DNA of 6,509 bases, taken from positions 1 to 6,509 of the forward strand of contig JAHEYM010000237.1 of assembly GCA_023251595.1 (NCBI GenBank), read 5' to 3'. The translations under genes and the position numbers were made by a program. The stretch is from Bacteroidota bacterium. Lineage in GTDB: Bacteria > Bacteroidota > Bacteroidia > AKYH767-A > JABDAW01. Of this stretch, positions 1-5,183 are shown in pieces. How positions within the stretch are numbered: the first letter of the stretch is position 1; each line of letters opens with the position of its first letter. The notes under the pieces were generated by a model. It was given only the letters and a program-made list of their open reading frames with translations. It was not told the DNA's origin and did not search any database.

Positions 1-1052
1 GTGAAAATGGAGTCGCAATATAAATTTCCTGTTGGCGCAACGATTGCGGGAGCGCCGGCATCGTTCACCATTAACACCACAGGTAAGCATCCATCCGAAG
101 TCAAGAGAGAAGGATAAAAAGAATTGATAGCAGAAATCATTCTTGCTGCTTGTCCCTGTGTAAACATATTCAAACAATTATCGTCGGTATAGTCCATGTA
201 ATTCATGAACATAATTCCAGGTGAAGTTGTCGTGCACGCATCCGTGTGCGGGAATGTATAACAGCCGGAAGAGGCGTCCGCCTGATTGGGTGTATCGCTC
301 ACCTGATCTGAGCCCGAGCATGCGCCACCATCATCACCCCATATATGATATAAATCGAAGCAATGTGAAATTTCGTGCGTACAGGTCCGGCCTAAATCAA
401 ATGGTGCAGTAACTGTTCCGGTTCTTCCAAACGAATCATATTGAATCACTACTCCGTAGGTATTCGAATGTGTTGCAGTTGGAAATTCTCCATATCCTAA
501 TAATCCGGTATTTCCGAAATCGCAAACCCATATATTTAAATATCGATCCACATCCCAGGCATCGAGTCCGCCAAGTGCATAATATTTTACTTTATCGTCA
601 TCGATAAAACTCGCGTTGAAAGTTTGTCGTCGTTCGATACCGTTCGTAGGAAGTCCCGCAGGATCGCGTTGCGCCATGCAGAATTGAATTTGAGTATTAG
701 CAGCAATAGTTTGCCAAATTATCGGCGTATTTATTGTGTCTGCATTTGTTCTCGAAAAATCTTCATTCAGTACATCGATTTGCGAGAGTACTTGTGCGTC
801 CGAAATATTTTGCAAAGTGGTATGCCAAACTACGTGCACCACGACAGGAATTGTGACAATTGTTCTGTTCGAATTTATATTCGGGTGAGAAGAAATATAA
901 TGTTGAATAATATTTTCATTTTCCGAAATTCTATTTTCCAGTTTCGGATCTTGAATTTTCATATACTGAAGATGTTCCATAGTATAACATCTTCGTTGTC
1001 CGAAAATATTTGTGATTGAAAAAAATAAAATAATCAGGGTGAAGTTTTTCAT
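1..1052 (-). CDS. Secreted M43-family zinc metalloprotease, cytophagalysin type (3' end outside window)
   Basis: The frame is open from the ATG at 1052 to the left edge: 350 codons, no stop. Residues 1-19 (MKNFTLIILFFSITNIFGQ) form a signal peptide with cleavage expected before the Gln, so the enzyme is exported. The zinc site is HEISHCFDLYH: ligands H226, H230 and H236, general base E227, followed by IWGDDGG. The Met-turn is NYMDYTDD with M286, followed by NMFTQGQ. This pairing of HExxHxxxxxH with NYMDYTDD is typical of M43 (ulilysin/cytophagalysin) metzincins, which cleave proteins or peptides outside the cell. After about residue 320, the sequence NDAGAPAIVAPTG resembles the start of an Ig/CARDB-like domain seen in secreted Bacteroidota proteins; a type IX sorting tail may lie beyond the edge (inference). 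The glycine usual at position 8 of the zinc motif is Asp here. Family certain; substrate unknown. Confidence 0.93.
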   Translation of the reverse strand, partial: MKNFTLIILFFSITNIFGQRRCYTMEHLQYMKIQDPKLENRISENENIIQHYISSHPNINSNRTIVTIPVVVHVVWHTTLQNISDAQVLSQIDVLNEDFSRTNADTINTPIIWQTIAANTQIQFCMAQRDPAGLPTNGIERRQTFNASFIDDDKVKYYALGGLDAWDVDRYLNIWVCDFGNTGLLGYGEFPTATHSNTYGVVIQYDSFGRTGTVTAPFDLGRTCTHEISHCFDLYHIWGDDGGACSGSDQVSDTPNQADASSGCYTFPHTDACTTTSPGIMFMNYMDYTDDNCLNMFTQGQAARMISAINSFYPSLLTSDGCLPVVLMVNDAGAPAIVAPTGNLYCDSIF

Positions 1053-1058
1053 CTTAAG

Positions 1059-1066
1059 CAAAGGTA
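1059..1066 (-). promoter_or_regulatory. Candidate -7 promoter box of the M43 protease gene
   Basis: On the minus strand this reads TACCTTTG, an exact match to the Bacteroidota -7 consensus TAnnTTTG. It ends only 6 nt before the ATG at 1052, so a transcript from it would have almost no leader. I see no TTTG at the expected 19-21 nt upstream; that position lies in the GC-rich inverted repeat. The match may be chance, as the motif has only six fixed bases. Confidence 0.4.
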
Positions 1067-1075
1067 ATAAAAACT

Positions 1076-1150
1076 GCCCGCCAAGCCGCCAAGCCGCAAA
1101 GAAATAAAAGTTAGCTGACCCACTCTTGGCGTCTTTGCGTCTTGGCGGGA
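1076..1150. repeat. Imperfect 26-bp inverted repeat (gccaag-type hairpin element)
   Basis: The left arm (1076-1101) and right arm (1125-1150) pair at 21 of 26 positions, across a 23-bp loop (1102-1124). Each arm is itself built from 8-bp units of the form ccgccaag, ccgcaaag or acgcaaag. The element is far richer in G+C than its surroundings and lies directly upstream of the M43 gene. It has no coding frame. Similar 'cgtctttgcg/cttggcgg' strings are, from memory, dispersed in many Bacteroidota genomes. It could act as a transcriptional barrier between the VOC and protease genes or be a small mobile hairpin; neither is shown. Confidence 0.85.
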
Positions 1151-1153
1151 GTA

Positions 1154-1306
1154 TTATTGCGTTATCATCCTTATTAATTTTTCAATGAATATCGGACTTG
1201 CAATCATCAGCCCCTTATTGAATTTGAATTGAGCCTTATTCCACCATTCCAATCTTGCAACAATTGTTTCTGACTTCAATGACTGAAATTCAATATTTAC
1301 CAATTG
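1154..1306 (-). pseudogene. Possible remnant: C-terminal tail of a lost gene
   Basis: A minus-strand frame of 50 codons ends at a TAA (1154-1156) and is closed upstream by an in-frame TAA at 1307-1309. It has no ATG near its 5' end; the first ATG codes for Met33. The peptide contains IVARLEWWNKAQFKFNKG followed by LMIASPIFIEKL, with protein-like composition (two Trp, amphipathic helices), unlike translated repeat. Its upstream end coincides with the AT-rich repeat at 1301-1336, as if the rest of a gene was lost there. I do not recognise the parent family. It could also be a chance frame or use TTG (1303) as start. Confidence 0.3.
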
Positions 1307-1336
1307 TTAATTATTAATTGTTCATTGTTAATTATT
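1301..1336. repeat. AT-rich short direct repeat (attgttaattatt)
   Basis: The 13-mer attgttaattatt occurs exactly at 1303-1315 and 1324-1336, with a partial unit (attgtt) at 1317-1322. The right end supplies the stop codon of the VOC gene (TAA, 1334-1332), and the left end closes the putative remnant frame at 1307-1309. Confidence 0.75.
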
Positions 1337-1703
1337 TCGCATTTCTATCCTCCTGCCACGCCCCATGTATATTGCCATCGGGATCTTTGAAATATACAAG
1401 CCAACCTACAGTTGGAATTGGCATTTTAGGTGTGACGAGTGTACCCCCGGCTTTTTCGATTTCAAGCATTGCTGCATCAATATTCGGAACATTAATTGAA
1501 TTTGCAACCGGTTGACCCGGATTCATTTTTTTCATGATCGCACCATCAATACCCGGAGTTTTAGGATCGCCTGTCATAGCAAGCCAATATTGTTCAGTAC
1601 CGAATTGTTGAAAAGTCCAACCAAATGCTTTTTTAAAGAATTCAATTGTTTTTTCCGGCTCATCGCACGGAATTTCAAAGTGTGTAATTCGATTGCCCAT
1701 CAT
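1332..1703 (-). CDS. VOC (vicinal oxygen chelate / glyoxalase-fold) family protein
   Basis: This 123-residue protein shows the usual single-chain VOC layout of two beta-alpha-beta-beta-beta halves (about residues 4-60 and 66-118). Family marks are RITHFEIPCDEPEKTIEFF with H8 at the first metal position, FGWTFQQF, and the closing KDPDGNIHGAWQ (106-117). Members include glyoxalase I, extradiol dioxygenases and fosfomycin or bleomycin resistance proteins. Small stand-alone members of this kind rarely have a known substrate and I assign none. The length is normal. ATG at 1703 is used; the adjacent ATG at 1700 is equally possible. There is no clear ribosome binding site and no TAnnTTTG box in the spacer upstream, so it may be transcribed from further up. 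The stop codon lies in an AT-rich direct repeat. Confidence 0.93.
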   Translation of the reverse strand: MMGNRITHFEIPCDEPEKTIEFFKKAFGWTFQQFGTEQYWLAMTGDPKTPGIDGAIMKKMNPGQPVANSINVPNIDAAMLEIEKAGGTLVTPKMPIPTVGWLVYFKDPDGNIHGAWQEDRNAK

Positions 1704-1708
1704 TTATC

Positions 1709-1740
1709 GATTTAGTAATTTGGAGATTTAGTGATTTGAA
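1709..1740. repeat. Two tandem copies of a 16-bp AT-rich unit
   Basis: The unit gatttagtaatttgga (1709-1724) is repeated as gatttagtgatttgaa (1725-1740), 14 of 16 identical. It lies 5 bp upstream of the VOC start codon and would be its 5' leader or promoter region. Confidence 0.7.
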
Positions 1741-1770
1741 TATTTATTTTATTGGGAATTAAATTTTTTT

Positions 1771-1834
1771 TCAACCCTTCAACCCTTCAACCCTTCAACC
1801 CTTCAACCCTTCAAGCCTTCAACCCTTCAACGCT
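1771..1834. repeat. Eight tandem copies of an 8-bp unit (tcaaccct)
   Basis: Units 1-5 and 7 are exactly tcaaccct; unit 6 is tcaagcct and unit 8 is tcaacgct. On the minus strand the unit reads agggttga, so each copy contains TGA. The last five codons of the neighbouring gene (Ala-Leu-Lys-Gly-stop) are encoded by units 8 and 7. A slippage-prone array at a gene's 3' end could vary in copy number without altering the protein as long as these two units remain. Confidence 0.97.
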
Positions 1835-2232
1835 TTCATCTTATTTCCTTTCGGCTCGTGTGTCAATTCTGCCAGACCGAGTTTTTCCATAAGTGGTGGA
1901 ACATACATTCCAAATCTTCCGCGAAGTCCTTTTTTAAGACCGTACCAACCGCCAACCGGATTTTTTTCTGAGCGACCCCATGCTTCGACAGTGCCTTCTT
2001 TGGCAGGTTTTTGTTCATCGGCAGAACCAAGTTCCATCCAATCGCCATGTTTTTTCAACATTGCATGAAGATCTGCAAGACAACGATAATCGTAGTGCAG
2101 AACTGTTTTGCCGACCGTACAAACCAATATTTCTTTGCCATCCTTCACATCTTTGTGCATCGTGAATTCTGAGGATAATGGTGGAGTTTTAAGCGTCCAC
2201 GGATTCTCTTTTGTTCCTTGTTGTGTTGCCAT
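1819..2232 (-). CDS. Conserved protein of unknown function, 137 aa
   Basis: The protein starts MATQQGTKENPWTLKTPPLS and is probably cytoplasmic: no signal peptide, no membrane segment. Its centre is densely patterned: GKEILVCTVGKTVLHYDYRC (residues 32-51), HGDWMELGSADEQKPAKEGT (62-81) and VGGWYGLKKGLRGRFGMYVP (93-112). The high density of Gly, Trp and charged residues looks like a strongly conserved globular family. I recall close relatives in many bacteria annotated only as hypothetical, so I assign no function. The frame stays open upstream to an ATG at 2436, but that extension translates the tandem duplication at 2249-2278 and the mosaic repeat at 2310-2435, so the ATG at 2232 is chosen. 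The stop codon is provided by the 8-bp repeat array. Confidence 0.88.
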   Translation of the reverse strand: MATQQGTKENPWTLKTPPLSSEFTMHKDVKDGKEILVCTVGKTVLHYDYRCLADLHAMLKKHGDWMELGSADEQKPAKEGTVEAWGRSEKNPVGGWYGLKKGLRGRFGMYVPPLMEKLGLAELTHEPKGNKMKALKG

Positions 2233-2248
2233 TTGATTATTTATTAAA

Positions 2249-2278
2249 CGGTCCCTGAGCTTGCGGTCCCTGAGCTTG
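2249..2278. repeat. Exact tandem duplication of cggtccctgagcttg
   Basis: The 15-mer is present at 2249-2263 and 2264-2278 without mismatch and continues as tcgaaggg, forming the imperfect palindrome ccctgagcttgtcgaaggg at 2268-2286. Strings of this ggtccctgagcttgtcgaaggg type are, from memory, common dispersed intergenic repeats in bacteria. Here it lies 17 bp upstream of the conserved-unknown gene, within its likely leader. Confidence 0.9.
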
Positions 2279-2294
2279 TCGAAGGGTCGAGGGG

Positions 2295-2327
2295 CGAAGA
2301 TAAAAGTTTTGACACTAATTTCACAAA
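2295..2327 (-). promoter_or_regulatory. Candidate promoter of the conserved-unknown gene
   Basis: On the minus strand TTTG (2327-2324) is followed after 21 nt by TATCTTCG (2302-2295), one mismatch from TAnnTTTG. Spacing fits the Bacteroidota -33/-7 layout. The leader to the ATG at 2232 would be about 57 nt and contain the 15-bp duplication. The -33 part falls inside repeat copy 1. Confidence 0.35.
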
Positions 2328-2435
2328 TTGTCACGAATTGTTTGCGAAACTTCGTCAGCGATCTGTGGTTATCTGAGTGATCTGTGAGAAAAATATTTGG
2401 CTCACAACTTGTCCCGTTTTTTAAGGGAGATCGCA
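2310..2435. repeat. Mosaic intergenic repeat, copy 1 (about 126 bp)
   Basis: It matches 4495-4619 over its whole length in the same orientation, with three substitutions (at 2341, 2345 and 2357) and aa (2423-2424) in place of a single c. It starts at tgacactaatttcac and ends at gagatcgca. Minus-strand composition: three degenerate units AATTCGTGAC, AATTTGTGA and AATTAGTGTCA, three units ATCTGTGGTT, ATCTGAGTG and ATCTGTGAG, and a hairpin-like tccc...ggga segment. There are no terminal inverted repeats, target duplications or coding frame of its own. Confidence 0.95.
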
Positions 2436-2469
2436 CAGATTTTCATAGATCTTTCAGAGAGTAAAAATT

Positions 2470-4440
2470 TTAGAATCGGTAGCCGATTTTGAAAAAGATA
2501 TTGCTCACCTTTCGCCAGATTCCTGATGAAGAATCATTGAATTTGGTTAACCCCCGATCCCAAGGAGAATAGGTGAGTGAGTAACCATCGACACCTGAAT
2601 CCTGATGTTCTGAGGTTTGATACATTTTGTCATTATAAGAATAATTATAATTTCCATTTAATATATTAATTATATTAAAATATATACCGAATTCCTCATA
2701 GATTCTGTGATTTGTCCCAATTCCAATTGGCACTAATAATGAAATTGCTTCTGATTTGTCCTGAAAATACATTTCATTAAGTTTATTGAGAATGTTAAAA
2801 TCATAGCGTCCCTGATACGATTGATGAAAAATATACCGATGTTCAAAATTTATTTTTACGCCGGCGAAAAAATGGAATCTTTTAGTTTGACGATGAACTA
2901 TCATAAAATCAGTTTCGTAATACAAATCGGATACACGTATCGTATTTGTTCCGAAGTAATATCCGTCCCATGTAAAAGGTCCCACTTCCTCACCCATAGA
3001 TTGTTTTGTATGAAAAATACCATAGCCAATGGTTTGACGGAATCTCCCTGGTCCGAAATAACCTAATTCGAATGATGTGCCACCGCCAGGATAAAATTTG
3101 TTGTTGGGATATAAAAAGAAAGTGGAGAATTTGTGCTGACTATCAGAAAATACTGGATAGTCAGCAACGTTACCGCGATAAGTGTTCGCGAAAGTGCTGA
3201 AATTATGAATAAAAGCAATTCCGAATTTCCTATTAGAACAGTTTTCTGTCCGATTGAGTAATGAAGTATCAATTGTAGGAGTTATCTTTCTGTTTAAATA
3301 TAAACGAATTCCGGCATCGATGCTGATCAGATTACTGTAGCCGGAATGGTCAAATTCGAACGAAGGTCTGACTATCAGGCTTACCATATTGTTGAATGTT
3401 TTTTCAAAAACAGCACCAAAACGGATAAAGGATCCTAAAGAAAATGAAAATGGAAAAAGAAATGAATAATCATTTTGGTACACTTCCGGATTCGTAAAAC
3501 CAAATTCGGAAAATGCCGCAATTCCAGTTTTATCATTTAAATTATACAGTCTCTTTTCTAAAGTAATAAAATATTGTTCTCTTAAATTTTCAAAACGCGA
3601 ATACTGATAACCCGGAAAGACGAGATTTCCACGGGGATCGACAATTTTTGAGCAAAATCCTACTCCATATCTGAATCCTTCTTTTTGCTTGAAAAATCTG
3701 ACTCCGTTCGGTATTCCAACAATCTTTTGATCGTCATAATAAGTATAAATTGAAGATGTAATCTTTGGTACTGTCACATGAGCACCCACAGAAAATTCCA
3801 AAAACAATCCTTTATCTATCCTCTGTTCTTTGCTCTCTTGATTTGTGGCATTTGAATTTGTGGAAAACATTCCTTTTACAAAAGACCTCTTTATACCAAT
3901 ATTCACAACTGTATATAAATTATTGCCGCCGAATTGTATTGAGGGTCGAAAAAACACCTTATATGATCCGCTTAATTGATATGCAAAATCAATCTCGGGT
4001 CTGGCAAAAAATCGTTTGTTTTTGTAAACCGGTGATTGAAAATAATTGATCCCAAAATCCAGATCAACCATGAAGTCCCATTTCTTATGCGTGTATAAAT
4101 TATATCCCAATTTCGTATAGAAAATGGAACCATGACCGTTTGTTGGGTATTTCTTATATACGTTTCCGACTGCCCACACCGGAACGCTATCTGCGTACGC
4201 AAATCTGGCATATCCCTGCCCGAAAATAAATCTTCCGTACTTATATATCGCATTGATTTCATAAGGAAATACTTTTGTTTTTGAAGACGGATAAACTAAT
4301 CCTGTATAGGGAGAAAATTCAACCGCACACCACGAAAAATCAACTGATATTTTCCTGATAACACTCAGACTGTCAGACTGTGCAGAAAGATAAAAATTCA
4401 TCAAGTGAATCCAAAATATGAGAAAAAACAGTTTTTTCAT
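2470..4440 (-). CDS. Predicted outer-membrane beta-barrel-like protein with internally repeated modules, 656 aa
   Basis: Residues 1-21 (MKKLFFLIFWIHLMNFYLSA then Q) form a signal peptide. The mature protein is a series of alternating hydrophobic and polar strands rich in Tyr, Phe and Gly, ending KIGYRF; the terminal aromatic residue fits a barrel-assembly signal. I see three modules: about 30-192, 211-390 and 405-656, joined by polar linkers (193-210, 391-404). Modules 1 and 2 look homologous: FFRPSIQF (163-170) matches IVRPSFEF (356-363), FGINYFQSPVYKN (129-141) matches FGFTNPEVYQN (313-323), and both end in a GI(K/R) strand. I do not recognise the family and suggest no substrate. An in-frame ATG at 4509 is rejected because it begins inside repeat copy 2 and would bury the signal peptide. 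The gene is flanked by the two mosaic repeat copies. Confidence 0.85.
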   Translation of the reverse strand: MKKLFFLIFWIHLMNFYLSAQSDSLSVIRKISVDFSWCAVEFSPYTGLVYPSSKTKVFPYEINAIYKYGRFIFGQGYARFAYADSVPVWAVGNVYKKYPTNGHGSIFYTKLGYNLYTHKKWDFMVDLDFGINYFQSPVYKNKRFFARPEIDFAYQLSGSYKVFFRPSIQFGGNNLYTVVNIGIKRSFVKGMFSTNSNATNQESKEQRIDKGLFLEFSVGAHVTVPKITSSIYTYYDDQKIVGIPNGVRFFKQKEGFRYGVGFCSKIVDPRGNLVFPGYQYSRFENLREQYFITLEKRLYNLNDKTGIAAFSEFGFTNPEVYQNDYSFLFPFSFSLGSFIRFGAVFEKTFNNMVSLIVRPSFEFDHSGYSNLISIDAGIRLYLNRKITPTIDTSLLNRTENCSNRKFGIAFIHNFSTFANTYRGNVADYPVFSDSQHKFSTFFLYPNNKFYPGGGTSFELGYFGPGRFRQTIGYGIFHTKQSMGEEVGPFTWDGYYFGTNTIRVSDLYYETDFMIVHRQTKRFHFFAGVKINFEHRYIFHQSYQGRYDFNILNKLNEMYFQDKSEAISLLVPIGIGTNHRIYEEFGIYFNIINILNGNYNYSYNDKMYQTSEHQDSGVDGYSLTYSPWDRGLTKFNDSSSGIWRKVSNIFFKIGYRF

Positions 4441-4467
4441 CAAATCTGTTCTAAAAATGAATTGTAG

Positions 4468-4475
4468 CAAAAATA
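4468..4475 (-). promoter_or_regulatory. Candidate -7 promoter box of the outer-membrane protein gene
   Basis: The minus strand reads TATTTTTG, an exact TAnnTTTG match, 27 nt before the ATG at 4440, giving a leader of roughly 20 nt. No TTTG is present at 19-21 nt upstream. Its position between repeat copy 2 and the gene supports the start at 4440 over the one at 4509, which lies upstream of this box. Confidence 0.5.
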
Positions 4476-4494
4476 ATAAACCTGAAGCAACACC

Positions 4495-4619
4495 TGACAC
4501 TAATTTCACAAATTGTCACGAATTGCTTGGGAAACTTCGTCCGCGATCTGTGGTTATCTGAGTGATCTGTGAGAAAAATATTTGGCTCACAACTTGTCCC
4601 GTTTTTTCGGGAGATCGCA
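4495..4619. repeat. Mosaic intergenic repeat, copy 2 (125 bp)
   Basis: This is the second copy of the element at 2310-2435, at about 96% identity and in the same orientation. It lies 54 bp upstream of the outer-membrane protein gene and 25 bp downstream of the 4645-5049 gene. Within it, tcccg (4597-4601) and cggga (4608-4612) make a perfect 5-bp hairpin that is broken in copy 1 by the c-to-aa difference. Confidence 0.95.
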
Positions 4620-4635
4620 TTTGATTTTTGCGATC
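4613..4635 (-). terminator. Hairpin downstream of the 134-aa gene, possible terminator
   Basis: Arms gatcgca (4613-4619) and tgcgatc (4629-4635) pair perfectly over 7 bp around a 9-nt AT-rich loop. On the minus strand the hairpin begins 9 nt after the TAG stop at 4645 and is followed directly by the second hairpin at 4597-4612. No U tract follows, so intrinsic termination is uncertain. One arm belongs to repeat copy 2 and the other to unique sequence. Confidence 0.5.
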
Positions 4636-4644
4636 AAACTTCTC

Positions 4645-5049
4645 CTAACCCAAACTTTTTAAAGTTTGTTCAATATCTGCAATTAATTCTGCCGGATCAA
4701 TTTTCGGCGAATGCATTTTGCAACTCAGCGTGTCTTTGTGTAATTTGTATTTGGAATTTTTGTCGCTCAACGATAAATTTCTATCCAGCCCCTTCACTAG
4801 TATTTCAACCCCCGCATAGTCAATTGCATTCACCGGAATTACAACAGCATTTTGTGTGCTTTGATGTTTGTGGAATTTTAGGGTATAAGTTAAGCTGTTT
4901 TTAATAAAAGTTCCCTCAATATCATATCCGAAACTGTTGCATTCTCCCGAGCAATCAATATTCAATGACCGGAGTTTGTTTTCAATATCCTCACAATATT
5001 TTTTGTTTGCAACAAAAAAAGGGGAGTCGTCTGTAAGATAACGTATCAT
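4645..5049 (-). CDS. Hypothetical protein, 134 aa
   Basis: This small, soluble-looking alpha/beta protein starts MIRYLTDDSPFFVANKKYCE and has no signal peptide or membrane segment. It contains helix-like KKYCEDIENKLRSL (16-29), a CSGEC pair (C33, C37), strand-like segments around TYTLKFHKH and NAVVIPVNAIDYAGVEILVK, and a C-terminal helix AELIADIEQTLKSLG. C19, C33, C37 and a Cys in LSCKM give four cysteines, but there is no recognisable metal-binding pattern. I do not recognise the family. Reality is supported by protein-like composition, a good -7 box 19 nt upstream and a hairpin after its stop. It is divergent from prfB and shares a 134-bp promoter region with it; that alone does not imply a related function. 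Confidence 0.75.
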   Translation of the reverse strand: MIRYLTDDSPFFVANKKYCEDIENKLRSLNIDCSGECNSFGYDIEGTFIKNSLTYTLKFHKHQSTQNAVVIPVNAIDYAGVEILVKGLDRNLSLSDKNSKYKLHKDTLSCKMHSPKIDPAELIADIEQTLKSLG

Positions 5050-5068
5050 TTTTTATCATTTTGAAGTT

Positions 5069-5099
5069 CAAAAATACTTAGAATTAATATCTGTTGAAA
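5069..5099 (-). promoter_or_regulatory. Candidate promoter of the 134-aa gene
   Basis: The minus strand reads TATTTTTG (5076-5069), an exact -7 match, preceded after 19 nt by TTTC (5099-5096), one base from TTTG. The -7 box ends 19 nt before the ATG at 5049, for a leader of about 14 nt. The -33 region directly abuts the palindrome at 5100-5111. Confidence 0.55.
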
Positions 5100-5111
5100 T
5101 GATAATTATCA
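5100..5111. promoter_or_regulatory. 12-bp perfect palindrome in the divergent promoter region, candidate operator
   Basis: The sequence tgataattatca is its own reverse complement. It sits between the divergent promoters, immediately next to the -33 region of the minus-strand gene and about 34 bp upstream of the -33 element of prfB. A dimeric regulator could bind here, but short AT-rich palindromes also arise by chance. Confidence 0.3.
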
Positions 5112-5114
5112 GTT

Positions 5115-5134
5115 TGACACGATTTTCACAAATT
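5115..5134. repeat. Short third piece of the mosaic repeat
   Basis: tgacacgattttcacaaatt matches the first 20 bp of repeat copies 1 and 2 at 18 positions (differences at the 7th and 9th bases) and begins at the same boundary. Similarity then stops. Confidence 0.5.
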
Positions 5135-5144
5135 TATTCAAACC

Positions 5145-5176
5145 CTTGTTATTCCCCTCCCAAACCATTACTTTTG
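5145..5176 (+). promoter_or_regulatory. Candidate promoter of prfB
   Basis: TACTTTTG (5169-5176) matches TAnnTTTG exactly, and CTTG (5145-5148) lies 20 nt upstream at the -33 position. With initiation some 4-6 nt past the box, transcription would begin at about 5180-5182, only a few bases before the ATG at 5184. prfB mRNA would then be leaderless or nearly so. Confidence 0.6.
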
Positions 5177-5183
5177 CGCCACT

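Noticed and set aside
624..1019. Plus-strand frame of 131 codons
   Set aside because: It is a shadow of the M43 protease gene on the opposite strand, with biased Arg/Cys/Ser-rich composition.
1771..1834. CRISPR-like array
   Set aside because: The units are 8 bp with no spacers between them; no cas genes are present.
2233..2436. N-terminal extension of the conserved-unknown gene to an ATG at 2436
   Set aside because: The added 68 residues translate the 15-bp duplication and mosaic repeat copy 1; the natural start MATQQGTKENPW is at 2232.
4441..4509. N-terminal extension of the outer-membrane protein to an ATG at 4509
   Set aside because: It starts within repeat copy 2, lies upstream of the -7 box and would place 23 residues before a normal signal peptide.
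2310..4619. Insertion sequence or composite transposon formed by the two mosaic repeats
   Set aside because: There is no transposase, no terminal inverted repeats and no target duplication; the repeats are non-coding.
4569..4904. Plus-strand frame of 111 codons, and other antisense frames inside 2470-4440
   Set aside because: They start in the repeat or overlap better-supported minus-strand genes and show no protein-like pattern.
5100..5111. Fur box in the divergent promoter region
   Set aside because: It resembles the GATAAT/ATTATC core but is 12 bp, shorter than the 15-19 bp Fur site, and neither neighbour is an iron gene.
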